This document shows, in pieces, positions 9,283-17,412 of a DNA stretch of 64,000 bases; the stretch's first letter is position 1, and the number at the start of each line of letters is the position of its first letter. Below the pieces are notes generated by a model. That model worked only from the letters and a program-made list of their open reading frames with translations, did not search any database and was not told where the DNA came from. The stretch lies in contig NZ_CP137003.1 in assembly GCF_033110965.1 (NCBI RefSeq), positions 310,001 through 374,000 on the forward strand. Reading direction: 5' to 3'. The translations under genes were made by a program, and so were the position numbers. This stretch comes from Raineyella sp. LH-20. Its GTDB lineage: Bacteria; Actinomycetota; Actinomycetes; Propionibacteriales; Propionibacteriaceae.

Positions 9283-9504
9283 TCACTTGTGTCGGTAGAC
9301 GATGCGCCCGCGGTTGAGGTCGTACGCGGAAACCTCGACGACGACACGGTCGCTCGGCAGGATGCGGATGTAGTGCTGTCGCATCTTGCCGCTGATGGTG
9401 GCCAGCACCTTGTGGCCGTTGGACAACTCGACCCGGAACATCGCGTTGGGCAGAGCCTCCACGACGGTGCCCTCGAGCTCGAGAACGCCTTCCTTCTTTG
9501 CCAT
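9283..9504 (-). CDS. infA: Translation initiation factor IF-1
   Basis: IF-1 binds the 30S A site during initiation. The ATG at 9504 gives 73 residues beginning [27 protein letters not shown], an OB fold with the standard [27 protein letters not shown] ending. A longer open frame reaches 9573 but has no family similarity there. It is the first gene of the alpha operon; in many relatives it follows map directly, whereas here map lies 11 kb upstream. Confidence 0.97.
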   Translation of the reverse strand: MAKKEGVLELEGTVVEALPNAMFRVELSNGHKVLATISGKMRQHYIRILPSDRVVVEVSAYDLNRGRIVYRHK

Positions 9505-9579
9505 GATCCTCACATCGTCGACTCCGCCCCCACCGATTAGTGGGCGCGTCGGTGCACCGACACAGGTGACCAAGGAGTC

Positions 9580-9609
9580 ACTCTACCCGGCGCGGCAAGG
9601 ATTGCCCAA
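9580..9609 (-). promoter_or_regulatory. Possible infA promoter (TTGGGC-N18-TAGAGT)
   Basis: On the minus strand a -35-like TTGGGC (9604-9609) and a -10-like TAGAGT (9580-9585) are 18 bases apart, about 75 bp before the infA ATG. The -10 fits the actinobacterial TANNNT pattern. The operon needs a promoter here since the gene upstream ends about 150 bp away. Confidence 0.45.
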
Positions 9610-9690
9610 ATCACGATCGGGCGCCGGAACGATCAGGGGGAGGCCCCACCGACCCCACAGCACAGCGGGCCGACGGCTCACTCCGCGGAT

Positions 9691-9758
9691 CGGCTCAGCG
9701 GCCCCGGCGGTCCACTCCGCCGATCGGCTCAGCGGCCCCGGCGGTCCACTCCGCCGAT
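9691..9758. repeat. 34-bp perfect tandem duplication
   Basis: Bases 9691-9724 and 9725-9758 are identical. Partial copies flank them (about 9671-9690 and 9759-9770, the latter running into the end of the next gene). The unit has the inverted pair CGGCGG/CCGCCG. It lies between the end of the di-iron gene and the infA promoter. Confidence 0.85.
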
Positions 9759-9762
9759 CGAT

Positions 9763-10701
9763 TCAGCGGACCGCCACCAGCGAGGCGGCCTCCGGGCGTT
9801 CCACCAGCGGATGGCCCTCGAGGTCGTAGCGGGCAGGCAGGGTCGAGAGCCCCTTCTCCCGGTAGAGCTCGACCGACTCCCGCATGCTCGCGAGCATGTA
9901 CGGCGGGAATTCCATCCCGTGCCGGTTGGCCCAGACGACGCGCGCCTCGAGCCGGCCGATCTCGCGGGCGTACGCCTCGAGGTCGCGGTCCAGATCGAAG
10001 GTGACCATCAGCCCACCGATGTCGCGCTTGTACGCCTCGTCACCGTTCGTGCCGACCATGGTGTACGAGGCGGTGCGCAGCTGCTGGACCAGCCACTTCT
10101 GCCAGGGCCGCAGCCGCGCGGCGAGCAGCTCGGCGGACATCCGGTAGTAGGCGAAGTGGCCCGGCTCCTGACGCTTGATCGGGTGGATCACCGACTCGGC
10201 GATGGCCTCCTCACCGATCTCCTTCAGCCCGGCGGTGAAACTGTTGTAGGCGAGCACCGCCTGGCGTTCGGTCGACGCGCCGGTGAGGTAGAACAGCATC
10301 CGGGAGACGTCCTGGATCGGCCGCCAGTGCGCCAGCGCCCCGAGCAGGCGGATGGTCCAGGTGAACGTCAACTGCGGGGTGGACGGCGGCAGTCCGACGT
10401 CGGTGGACAACCGGTCGAGGATGAGCCCGTGCTGGATCTCCTGCGGTTGCCAGACGTCCTGGTAGAAGAGGCGGTCGGTCTCCTCGACCCCGGGGATCAG
10501 CGTGAGGATCTCCAGGACGTTGCGGTCCACCTCGAGCTCGACCCGGGCGAGGTAGTTCAGCACGTGCCCGAAACGGGAGCGGACCTGGTCCGGATCATGC
10601 ACCGTACGATCGACCGATGACAACGGGATCGGTGGGTACAACTCGCCTAGCCGCTTCACATGGTCCCGGATCTTGCCCGGCGTGATCTGCTTCTTGGGCA
10701 C
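9763..10701 (-). CDS. Ferritin-like di-iron protein (acyl-ACP desaturase-like), function unknown
   Basis: The GTG at 10701 gives 312 residues beginning VPKKQITPGKIRDHVKRLGELYPP; an ATG at 10791 would add 30 residues without clear family character. Two E-X-X-H motifs, EIQH at 88-91 and EPGH at 179-182, plus earlier Glu residues in RVELEVD (54-59) and GEEAIAES (163-170), form the pattern of a four-helix di-iron carboxylate protein. The segment around the first motif (VWQPQEIQHGLIL) resembles the acyl-ACP desaturase group. No signal peptide or transmembrane helix is seen. It could oxidise a fatty acyl or other hydrophobic substrate, but no substrate can be assigned. It stands alone in its operon. 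Confidence 0.65.
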   Translation of the reverse strand: MPKKQITPGKIRDHVKRLGELYPPIPLSSVDRTVHDPDQVRSRFGHVLNYLARVELEVDRNVLEILTLIPGVEETDRLFYQDVWQPQEIQHGLILDRLSTDVGLPPSTPQLTFTWTIRLLGALAHWRPIQDVSRMLFYLTGASTERQAVLAYNSFTAGLKEIGEEAIAESVIHPIKRQEPGHFAYYRMSAELLAARLRPWQKWLVQQLRTASYTMVGTNGDEAYKRDIGGLMVTFDLDRDLEAYAREIGRLEARVVWANRHGMEFPPYMLASMRESVELYREKGLSTLPARYDLEGHPLVERPEAASLVAVR

Positions 10702-10850
10702 GCTCCGATGATATGGACGATCCGCCCGGACCGGTAACCCCGGTGCTGCCCCGCGCACCGGGCCGCCGACGGGGTACCGAGGTTTACGCACTCCGCGTGC
10801 TCAGCGGGCCCGCGCGCTCCCGTGCTTCGAGGCTCCAAGGCCCCGCGTGC

Positions 10851-11228
10851 TCAGAGCGCGATCAGCAGCACCAGCAGGACGATCAGCACCAGCAGCGCAC
10901 CCCCACCGATCGCCAGCACCAGCAGGCCCGCGCGGCCGGGGCCGGTGATCTCGGCGAGTTCGCCGGGCTTGTTCGGCGCGGTCGAGGCGACGATCGCCGG
11001 CTCGTGGTAGGTCGGCACGGCGCCCACCGCCTCGACGACCGGCACCAGTTCGCCGAGGGTCCGGGCGGAGAACACCCGGTCCAGCGCGGCGTGGTAGGCG
11101 TCGTCGTCCAGCCTGCCGTCGGTGTAGGCCGCGTTGACCCGGGCGGTGAGGTCCTCCCGCTCCTGGTCGGGCACCGGCTTGTCCGGCTCGGAGCGGTAGC
11201 GGTACGGCACGGGCAGGTTGCTGCTCAT
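10851..11228 (-). CDS. DUF1707 domain protein with C-terminal membrane anchor
   Basis: The 125 residues include a DUF1707 domain at about 22-70 (QEREDLTARVNAAYTDGRL.. and FSARTLGEL), a short helical module common in actinobacterial membrane proteins of unknown function. The last 25 residues are one hydrophobic helix (LLVLAIGGGALLVLIVLL) ending almost at the C-terminus, so it is tail-anchored with the domain in the cytoplasm. It is divergently transcribed from yaaA across a 66-bp gap. Confidence 0.75.
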   Translation of the reverse strand: MSSNLPVPYRYRSEPDKPVPDQEREDLTARVNAAYTDGRLDDDAYHAALDRVFSARTLGELVPVVEAVGAVPTYHEPAIVASTAPNKPGELAEITGPGRAGLLVLAIGGGALLVLIVLLVLLIAL

Positions 11229-11294
11229 GGCCCCAGACTAGCCGGGCGCCGGGACGCCGACCGGCCGGTCGCGGCACGCTGGCATGCTGGGCCG

Positions 11295-12035
11295 GTGCTG
11301 ATCCTGCTGCCCCCCTCGGAGACCAAGACCCCGCGGGCCCACGGCGCCCCGACGACGCTGGAGTCGCTCTCCTTCCCGGGGCTCACCGCGGCCCGGCGTA
11401 CGGTGCTGACCGCGTTGGCGCGGACCTCCGCGACACCGGACGCGCTCCGGGTGCTCGGCGTCCCGGCCTCGCTGGCGGCGGAGGTGGAGCGCAACACGAC
11501 GGTGCTGGACTCCCCCGCCACGCCCGCCGGACGGCTCTACTCCGGGGTGCTCTACGACGCGCTCGACCTGGCCACGCTCACCGGCCCGGCCCGTCGCCGG
11601 GCCAACTCCTGGCTGGTGGTGGTGTCCGCGGCGTACGGCGCGCTGCGGATGACCGACCGGGTCGGCGGCTACCGGCTGGCGATGGACGTCGACCTGCCCG
11701 GGGTCGGCCGGCTGGGTCCGTGGTGGCGGGAGCAGCTGGCCGGGGAGCTGACCGCCGTCGCCGGCCAGGGACTGGTGGTGGACTGCCGCTCCACCACCTA
11801 TCTGCCGGCCTGGCACCCGTCCGGAGCGGTGGCCCGGCGCTGGGTCCGGGTCCAGGTGCCCGGGGCGAGCCACCACGCCAAACACACCCGCGGCCTGGTC
11901 GCCCGACACCTGTGCCGCGAGGGCTCGGCGGCCCGCACCCCCGCCGCGCTGGCCGCCGGCCTGGCCGACGCGTTCGACGTACGGCTCGATCCGCCGGCCC
12001 GGCCCGGCCGGGCGTGGGAGCTGCAGGTCAGCTGA
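11295..12035 (+). CDS. yaaA: Peroxide stress protein YaaA (DUF328/UPF0246)
   Basis: YaaA limits free iron and protects DNA and proteins during peroxide stress; its biochemical action is debated, with a DNA-binding fold reported. The GTG at 11295 gives 246 residues beginning VLILLPPSETKTPR, the typical start of the family. Further marks are LYSGVLYDALD, SAAYGALRMTDRVGGYRLAMD and SHHAKHTRGLVARHL. The longer frame to 10713 is a by-product of GC-rich DNA. Its last 8 bases overlap the last 8 of the convergent PPi-PEPCK-like gene. Confidence 0.85.
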   Translation: MLILLPPSETKTPRAHGAPTTLESLSFPGLTAARRTVLTALARTSATPDALRVLGVPASLAAEVERNTTVLDSPATPAGRLYSGVLYDALDLATLTGPARRRANSWLVVVSAAYGALRMTDRVGGYRLAMDVDLPGVGRLGPWWREQLAGELTAVAGQGLVVDCRSTTYLPAWHPSGAVARRWVRVQVPGASHHAKHTRGLVARHLCREGSAARTPAALAAGLADAFDVRLDPPARPGRAWELQVS

Positions 12036-15000
12036 GCTGTGGCTGCAGACCGAGCTCGCCGACCAGCCCGGCGCGGTAGTCGGCCGACGAGATCCGGGCC
12101 AGCTCGGCGCGGGTCCGGGCCAGGCGGTCGGTCAGCCCCAGCCGTTCGGTCACCTCAGCCGCATGGGCTCCGGCGACGAAACCGGCCAGGTGCTCCACCG
12201 CCGCCGTGCCGCGCCGCACCCGGGCGGCCTGCTGGGCGTCGAGTCGGGCGGCGTACCAGTCGCTGGCGAGCACGTTCTCCCGGCGGAACAGGTCGCGGAC
12301 CGCAGGATCGTCCAGGCGATGGCCGTCGGCGGTGGCACCGTACGCCATGATCTCCAGCACCGCCCGCAGCGGCGGACAGGCCAGGTCGGCGGTCCCGTCG
12401 GCGAAGTAAGCCGCGGCGACCCGCTGGTGGGTGCGCACGATGGTGTCCACGCTCTCCGCGAAGACGGCCGGATCCTGCAACTCGGGACGCAGCATCTCGT
12501 CGGTGAACACCACGTCGGGGTGCATGAAGATCCGCCCGAAGTACGCGGTGGCGAAGCGCTTCGTCATCCGGTAGCCGAGCCGGCCGGCCAGCACCGTACG
12601 TCCCTCGACCTCGAGATCGCCGACCTTCTCCAGCAGACCGTTCGCGATCAGGCTCGACGCATCCCGCTCGGCAGGACTCATCCGGGAGAAGACCTCGGGC
12701 ACCAGCAGGCTGATGTCGTGGTCGACCCGCACCCGCGGCCCGAGGTAGCCGGCACAGGACAGCCAGCCGTCGTAGCCGGTGAGGACGTACGACAGCAGCG
12801 CCGCGTTGAGGTCGTACACGGCGGGCAGCGCGTTGAACGGCCCCTTGGTGAGCGCCCCCTCCGAGCCGGCCCCGGTGGTGGACGGCGACTTGCCGGTCAT
12901 CGAGCTGATGAACTCCATGAACAGCTCGGGCAGTTCGAGGTAGTGCAGCGGGTTGAACGCGCACAGCGGCGGGACGCCAGGCTCCGGCGGGTTGTTGCGG
13001 CGGCCGGCGGCGACCAGGTCGACCGGCACCGGGACCGGCCGGGAGCTGGGGATCCGGCGCCACAGGTGGACGGCGAGGTCGGCGATCGCGGTCGCGCCGG
13101 GATCGGCGATGTCGGGGCGCACCTGCAGGTAGCGCGGGTTCTTCGACGGCTTGCCGTCGACCAGCCGGGGCTGCGCGGAGCAGACCCACCAGTCCGGGCC
13201 CTGCTCGTCGGCCTGGTCGGCGACCCGGCTGATCAGTGCCTGCACCGGGGCACTGAAGGTGCTGAACCCGACCGCGTCATCGCGCAGTTCCCGGGCGTCA
13301 TGGTGGTCCAGCGGCTGGAAATTGGACAGGAAGGTGTCGTGACCGGCGATGTCGCGCTCGGCCTGCTTGTCGTAGCCGCGGTGGATGGCGTCGTCGGGAC
13401 GCTGGAAGAGCAGCCGCTCACAGTTGGCGACGACCTTGCGGGACAGCTCGCCGGGCACTCCCAGCGCCGCGGCGGGCAGCACGGTGCTGGCGGTGATGTC
13501 GTCCTCGGTCTGCACCTTGACCGCCGGGCTGAAGTCCGGGCGCAGGCTGAACAGCCGCCAGGAGCCGTCCTGGTCGAAGCCGACCCGCAGCATGTTGACG
13601 ACGACCTTGTCACCGTCCAGGCGCAGGGCATTGCCGGAGCGGCCGTTCATGATGCCGACGCTGAAGTGGCGCCGCCAGTCAGCGCCCCATTCCGGCCGGT
13701 AGGAGCGCTTCACGACGAAGACCAGCTCCTTGATGTGCTGCGGGATCGCCCGCAGCCAGTCGTTGTACTCCGCGGTGTAGTCCTCGCTCGGGGTGAGCAG
13801 CTTGATGACGCTGCCCATGCTGCGCCGGTCGCTGAGCACCTCGCGGTGGTCGGTCCCCCGGCGGGCCGGGTCGGCGAACCGGTCGGTGTAGTCACCGGCC
13901 AGGATCGACGCGACGGTCTCGATGTCCTGATCGAAGTCCTTGACGTACGCGTTGCCGTAGACGAACGCGTCGGTGATCGCCTTGGAGATCTCCGACTTGC
14001 CGCCGCCCGACACGGTGCTCGGCTTGTGACAGGCGGTCGAGCCGGCGGCGGTGCCGATCAGGCTCCACTGGGTCGGGTCGGTGTCGGACTGCGCCATCCG
14101 CACCCGGTAGCCGTGCGGCCCGAGGTACGTACGGTCGGCCCGCAGCGGGATCGCGGACCGGCCGCCGTGGCCGTCAGCCCAGGAGACCGACCGGTCGCGG
14201 ATGCTGAACAGCGCCCGGCCCGGGACGAGCACGACCGACGGGTCGGCCGGGTCCACGGCGTGGCCCTCGGGCTGACGGACGAAGCGGCCCTCCTCGCGGG
14301 CGAGGACGTCATCGAGGCGCCAGTCGTCGCCGGCGAGCTTGTCGTAGTACTCCTGCCCCTCGAGGTAGCTGGGGAAGACCAGCGCGCCGCCGGAGTGTTC
14401 CTCCTCGGCGCCGCCGACCAGATTGGCCGAGTAGCCGATCTGGGTCTTCACCTCCTTCTTGCAGTACCCGAAGTAGTTGTCCGCGATCACCGTGACGATC
14501 ACCCCGGCCGCGGTCCGGGCGCAGACCTTGAACGCCTTGCCGCCGTTGTAGCGCTCGTCCTCGGTGCGCCAGCACTGCCCGTCGCGGCGCTCACGCTCGG
14601 TGGCCTGGTCCCAGTGCGGCAGACCAAGGTCTCTCTTGGTCACCTCGACCAGGTGCGGGGCGAGGATGACGCAGCCGGTGGTGCCGGTCCAGTGCTCCGG
14701 GTCGAGGGCGGCGTCGTTCTCGGGGAGCTGCGGGTCGCCGGCGTTGCCGAAGATGCCCTCGACGAAGTCGAGATTGCTGACCAGCCCGCCGGGCACCAGG
14801 AACCGCACCTCCATGGTGCGGGCCGGCGCGACGCCGGGCACTGCGGGGACCACCAGCGGACGCAGCAGCAAGGAGACGAAGGTCCGCGCCGGATGGTCGG
14901 AGCCGGCCGTCCAGGGCACCTCGAGCGCCTCGGCCGGCGGCCGCAGGGCCAGCTCCAGGAGGCGGGCGAAGACGTCGGTGCGGACGCTGATCTTGTCGTC

Positions 15001-15438
15001 GGGGATCGGCAGACCGCCCTGGGCGATGTGGAAGACGCCGGCGGTGGTGCGCCGGTCGTTGACCGGGTTGTGCAGCACCCCATTGGCCAGCCGGTAGCTG
15101 TGGACGTACGCGGAGGTGAAGGAGTCGCCGTCCTGGGGCAGCGACAGGCCACGGGCGAGACCGGGCTGGTCGAGGACCAGGGTGTTCACCGGCAGCGTGG
15201 GCCGCACCGGGGCGTCGGCCAGGAAGTCGTCGAGGAACGACTGGATCCGCCCGTCGACCGGGCAGAGCCGATCGGTGAGCCGGCGGCCGAGCTCCCGCTG
15301 CCGGGCCAGCAGCGGCGCGACGAGGCGGGTCTCCGCGCCGCCCGCACTGCCCTCGGCCACCGGGAGGCCGAGCAGGGCGAGGCGCACGTTGATCGCGGCA
15401 TGCACGTCAGAAGTCACCATGAGACCCATTCTGGCCAT
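12028..15438 (-). CDS. PPi-type phosphoenolpyruvate carboxykinase
   Basis: By recall of the family, this 1136-residue protein matches the large PPi-dependent PEPCK of Propionibacterium freudenreichii and Entamoeba, which converts PEP, CO2 and phosphate to oxaloacetate and pyrophosphate (reversible). It is about twice the size of ATP or GTP PEPCK and is not alignable with them by eye except at a few motifs. Visible landmarks are YFGYCKKEVKTQIGYSANL (about 318-336) and the glycine-rich loop VSGGGKSEISKAI (about 470-482), a P-loop-like site. The ATG at 15438 is one of three close ATGs (15429, 15420). It lies 124 bp after the ABC transporter genes. In propionibacteria the enzyme links glycolysis to the succinate-propionate route. 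Confidence 0.8.
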   Translation of the reverse strand: MARMGLMVTSDVHAAINVRLALLGLPVAEGSAGGAETRLVAPLLARQRELGRRLTDRLCPVDGRIQSFLDDFLADAPVRPTLPVNTLVLDQPGLARGLSLPQDGDSFTSAYVHSYRLANGVLHNPVNDRRTTAGVFHIAQGGLPIPDDKISVRTDVFARLLELALRPPAEALEVPWTAGSDHPARTFVSLLLRPLVVPAVPGVAPARTMEVRFLVPGGLVSNLDFVEGIFGNAGDPQLPENDAALDPEHWTGTTGCVILAPHLVEVTKRDLGLPHWDQATERERRDGQCWRTEDERYNGGKAFKVCARTAAGVIVTVIADNYFGYCKKEVKTQIGYSANLVGGAEEEHSGGALVFPSYLEGQEYYDKLAGDDWRLDDVLAREEGRFVRQPEGHAVDPADPSVVLVPGRALFSIRDRSVSWADGHGGRSAIPLRADRTYLGPHGYRVRMAQSDTDPTQWSLIGTAAGSTACHKPSTVSGGGKSEISKAITDAFVYGNAYVKDFDQDIETVASILAGDYTDRFADPARRGTDHREVLSDRRSMGSVIKLLTPSEDYTAEYNDWLRAIPQHIKELVFVVKRSYRPEWGADWRRHFSVGIMNGRSGNALRLDGDKVVVNMLRVGFDQDGSWRLFSLRPDFSPAVKVQTEDDITASTVLPAAALGVPGELSRKVVANCERLLFQRPDDAIHRGYDKQAERDIAGHDTFLSNFQPLDHHDARELRDDAVGFSTFSAPVQALISRVADQADEQGPDWWVCSAQPRLVDGKPSKNPRYLQVRPDIADPGATAIADLAVHLWRRIPSSRPVPVPVDLVAAGRRNNPPEPGVPPLCAFNPLHYLELPELFMEFISSMTGKSPSTTGAGSEGALTKGPFNALPAVYDLNAALLSYVLTGYDGWLSCAGYLGPRVRVDHDISLLVPEVFSRMSPAERDASSLIANGLLEKVGDLEVEGRTVLAGRLGYRMTKRFATAYFGRIFMHPDVVFTDEMLRPELQDPAVFAESVDTIVRTHQRVAAAYFADGTADLACPPLRAVLEIMAYGATADGHRLDDPAVRDLFRRENVLASDWYAARLDAQQAARVRRGTAAVEHLAGFVAGAHAAEVTERLGLTDRLARTRAELARISSADYRAGLVGELGLQPQLS

Positions 15439-15526
15439 CCGTCCCGGAGCCCAGCGGGCACCCCGACAGCATGGTCAGACCACCGTCGGCGTAGAGTACG
15501 CCTCCGTCGTCCGGCTGTCCGGTCGT

Positions 15527-15586
15527 CCGAGCAACGTACGGATCAGCCGAGCAACGTACGGATCAGCCGAGCAGCGTACGGTCGCT
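15527..15586. repeat. Three 20-bp tandem repeats with CGTACG core
   Basis: CCGAGCAACGTACGGATCAG stands at 15527-15546 and again at 15547-15566; a third, diverged copy follows at 15567-15586 (CCGAGCAGCGTACGGTCGCT). The third copy and part of the second encode the last residues of the ABC ATPase, so the array probably grew outwards from the gene's 3' end. Confidence 0.85.
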
Positions 15587-16378
15587 GAGCGCCTCGGTGG
15601 CGCCCCGCACCTTGCCGAACTCACTGAGCAGGTCCGGCACGGTCGCCTTCGCCTTCTCCGCGGCGTCGATCTCGAAGATCACTTCGCCCTCGTGCATCAT
15701 GATCAGCCGGTTGCCGAGCTGCAGCGCCTGCTCCATGTTGTGGGTGACCATCAACGCGGTCAGGCCGTGCCGCTTGACCGCTTCCCCGGTGAGCCGGGTG
15801 ACCAGCGCGGCCCGCTGCGGGTCGAGCGCGGCGGTGTGCTCGTCCAGCAGCAGGATCTCGGGCTCGCTGAAGGTCGCCATCAGCAGCGACAGCGCCTGGC
15901 GCTGACCACCGGACAGCATCCCCACCCGGACCCCGAGCCGGTCCTCCAGGCCGAGCTCGAGCGTGGCGAGCTCCTCACGGAATCGCTTCCGCTTGCGGGC
16001 CGAGACCCCACGGCCGAGACCGCGGCGCCTGCCCCGGGAGAGCGCCATCGCCAGGTTCTGCTCGATGGTCATGTGCGGCGAGGTGCCCGCCATCGGGTCC
16101 TGGAAGACCCGGCTGATGTCACGGGCCCGCTGGAAATCGGCCAGCCGGGAGACTTCGTGGCCGTCGATCCGGATGCTGCCCGCCTCCGGCCGATGCACGC
16201 CGGCGATGACGTTGAGCAGGGTCGACTTGCCGGCGCCGTTGGAGCCGATGATGGTGACGAAGTCACCCTCCCGCAGGGTGAGCGAGACCGCCTTCAGGGC
16301 GACCCGCTCATTGACGGTGTGCGGGTAGAAGACCTTGGTGACGTTCGTCAGCTCGAGCTTCGACTGAGGGGCGGTCAT
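15563..16378 (-). CDS. ABC transporter ATP-binding protein (TrpZ-like, COG1101)
   Basis: This 271-residue ATPase powers the importer encoded with the two genes upstream. The ATG at 16378 overlaps the permease stop codon by 4 bases. Walker A is GSNGAGKST at 45-53, the signature is LSGGQRQ, and Walker B is ILLLDEHTAALDP. The C-terminal switch His is in VTHNMEQALQLG. The set ATPase-permease-lipoprotein with this order and sequence type corresponds to uncharacterised or amino-acid (tryptophan/tyrosine) importers such as streptococcal TrpXYZ. The substrate here is not known. Confidence 0.9.
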   Translation of the reverse strand: MTAPQSKLELTNVTKVFYPHTVNERVALKAVSLTLREGDFVTIIGSNGAGKSTLLNVIAGVHRPEAGSIRIDGHEVSRLADFQRARDISRVFQDPMAGTSPHMTIEQNLAMALSRGRRRGLGRGVSARKRKRFREELATLELGLEDRLGVRVGMLSGGQRQALSLLMATFSEPEILLLDEHTAALDPQRAALVTRLTGEAVKRHGLTALMVTHNMEQALQLGNRLIMMHEGEVIFEIDAAEKAKATVPDLLSEFGKVRGATEALSDRTLLG

Positions 16379-17346
16379 CGCGCGTTCTCCTGTCCGGCAT
16401 CCGTCGTGTGCTCGCCGGTCGTGGCGGCGACGGCGGCGGCCCCCTCGCCGTACGGCTCGGTCAGCTTCTGCAGGCGCTCCTGGCGTCGGGCGCCGATCCG
16501 GCGGACCACGTCCCAGCGCGGCAGCAGCAGCGCGATCACGACGAGCACCGCGGAGATCAGCTTCATGTCGTTCGGGTTGAAGCCGATCATCAGCGCCAAC
16601 TGGATGACCAGCCGGTAGATCACCGAGCCGATCACCGCCGCCGAGGCGGCGATGAGGACCGTACGCTGCCCGAAGATCGCCTGGCCGATGATCACCGACG
16701 CCAAGCCGGCGACGATCAGGCCGATCCCCATGCCGATGTCCGCGAAGCCCTGGTACTGGGCGATCAGCGCCCCGCAGAGGGCGACCAGCCCGTTGGACAG
16801 CGCCAGGCCGACGATCTTCATCGCATCGGTGTTCACCCCCAGCGAGCGGATCATCGCCTGGTTGTCGCCGGTCGCCTGCATGGCCAGGCCGAAGTCGGTC
16901 GACAGCAGCCAGATCAGCAGGGCGGTCAGCACCGCCGCGACGGCCAGGAAGATCAGCACCGAGACCGGCGTGCCGAGCACCTTGGCCTCCCGCAGCGGGG
17001 TGACGATCGTGTCGGCCCGCAGCAGCGGGACGTTCGCCTTGCCCATGATCCGCAGGTTGATCGAGTACAGCGCGATCTGGGTCAGGATCCCGGCCAGCAG
17101 CGGGTTGATCCCGCCCTTGGCGTGCAGCACGCCGGTGATCGCGCCTGCGGCGAGGCCGACCAGGATCGCCGCCGCGGTGGCCAGCCACGGGTTCACCCCG
17201 GCGACGATCAGCGCGGCGGTGGTCGCCGCACCACTGGTGAACGACCCGTCGACCGTCAGGTCGGCGAAGTCGAGGATCCGGAAGGAGATATAGACCCCCA
17301 AGGCCATCACGGCGAAGATGAACCCCAGGTCCAGGGCGACGATCAT
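16375..17346 (-). CDS. ABC transporter permease (TrpY-like, COG4120)
   Basis: A 323-residue integral membrane protein with about eight or nine hydrophobic segments, starting MIVALDLGFIFAVMALGVYISFRILDFADLTVDGSFTSGAA. The DLTVDGSF and LAxGLAAGAITGVLHAKG-type segments are typical of the branched-chain/TrpY permease superfamily (BPD_transp_2). It would form the homodimeric channel driven by the ATPase. The C-terminal 50 residues are polar and cytoplasmic. It is separated from the binding-protein gene by 66 bp and overlaps the ATPase start. Confidence 0.88.
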   Translation of the reverse strand: MIVALDLGFIFAVMALGVYISFRILDFADLTVDGSFTSGAATTAALIVAGVNPWLATAAAILVGLAAGAITGVLHAKGGINPLLAGILTQIALYSINLRIMGKANVPLLRADTIVTPLREAKVLGTPVSVLIFLAVAAVLTALLIWLLSTDFGLAMQATGDNQAMIRSLGVNTDAMKIVGLALSNGLVALCGALIAQYQGFADIGMGIGLIVAGLASVIIGQAIFGQRTVLIAASAAVIGSVIYRLVIQLALMIGFNPNDMKLISAVLVVIALLLPRWDVVRRIGARRQERLQKLTEPYGEGAAAVAATTGEHTTDAGQENAR

Positions 17347-17412
17347 GCGCCCTCCTCCTTCATGTGCGGATCGCGCCCGTCGTACGTGGCGATCCTCGTG
17401 GACGGAACGATG

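Noticed and set aside
12163-15588. Open frame of 1141 codons opposite the PPi-PEPCK gene
   Set aside because: Reversed-codon composition without motifs; the minus-strand frame has clear conserved segments.
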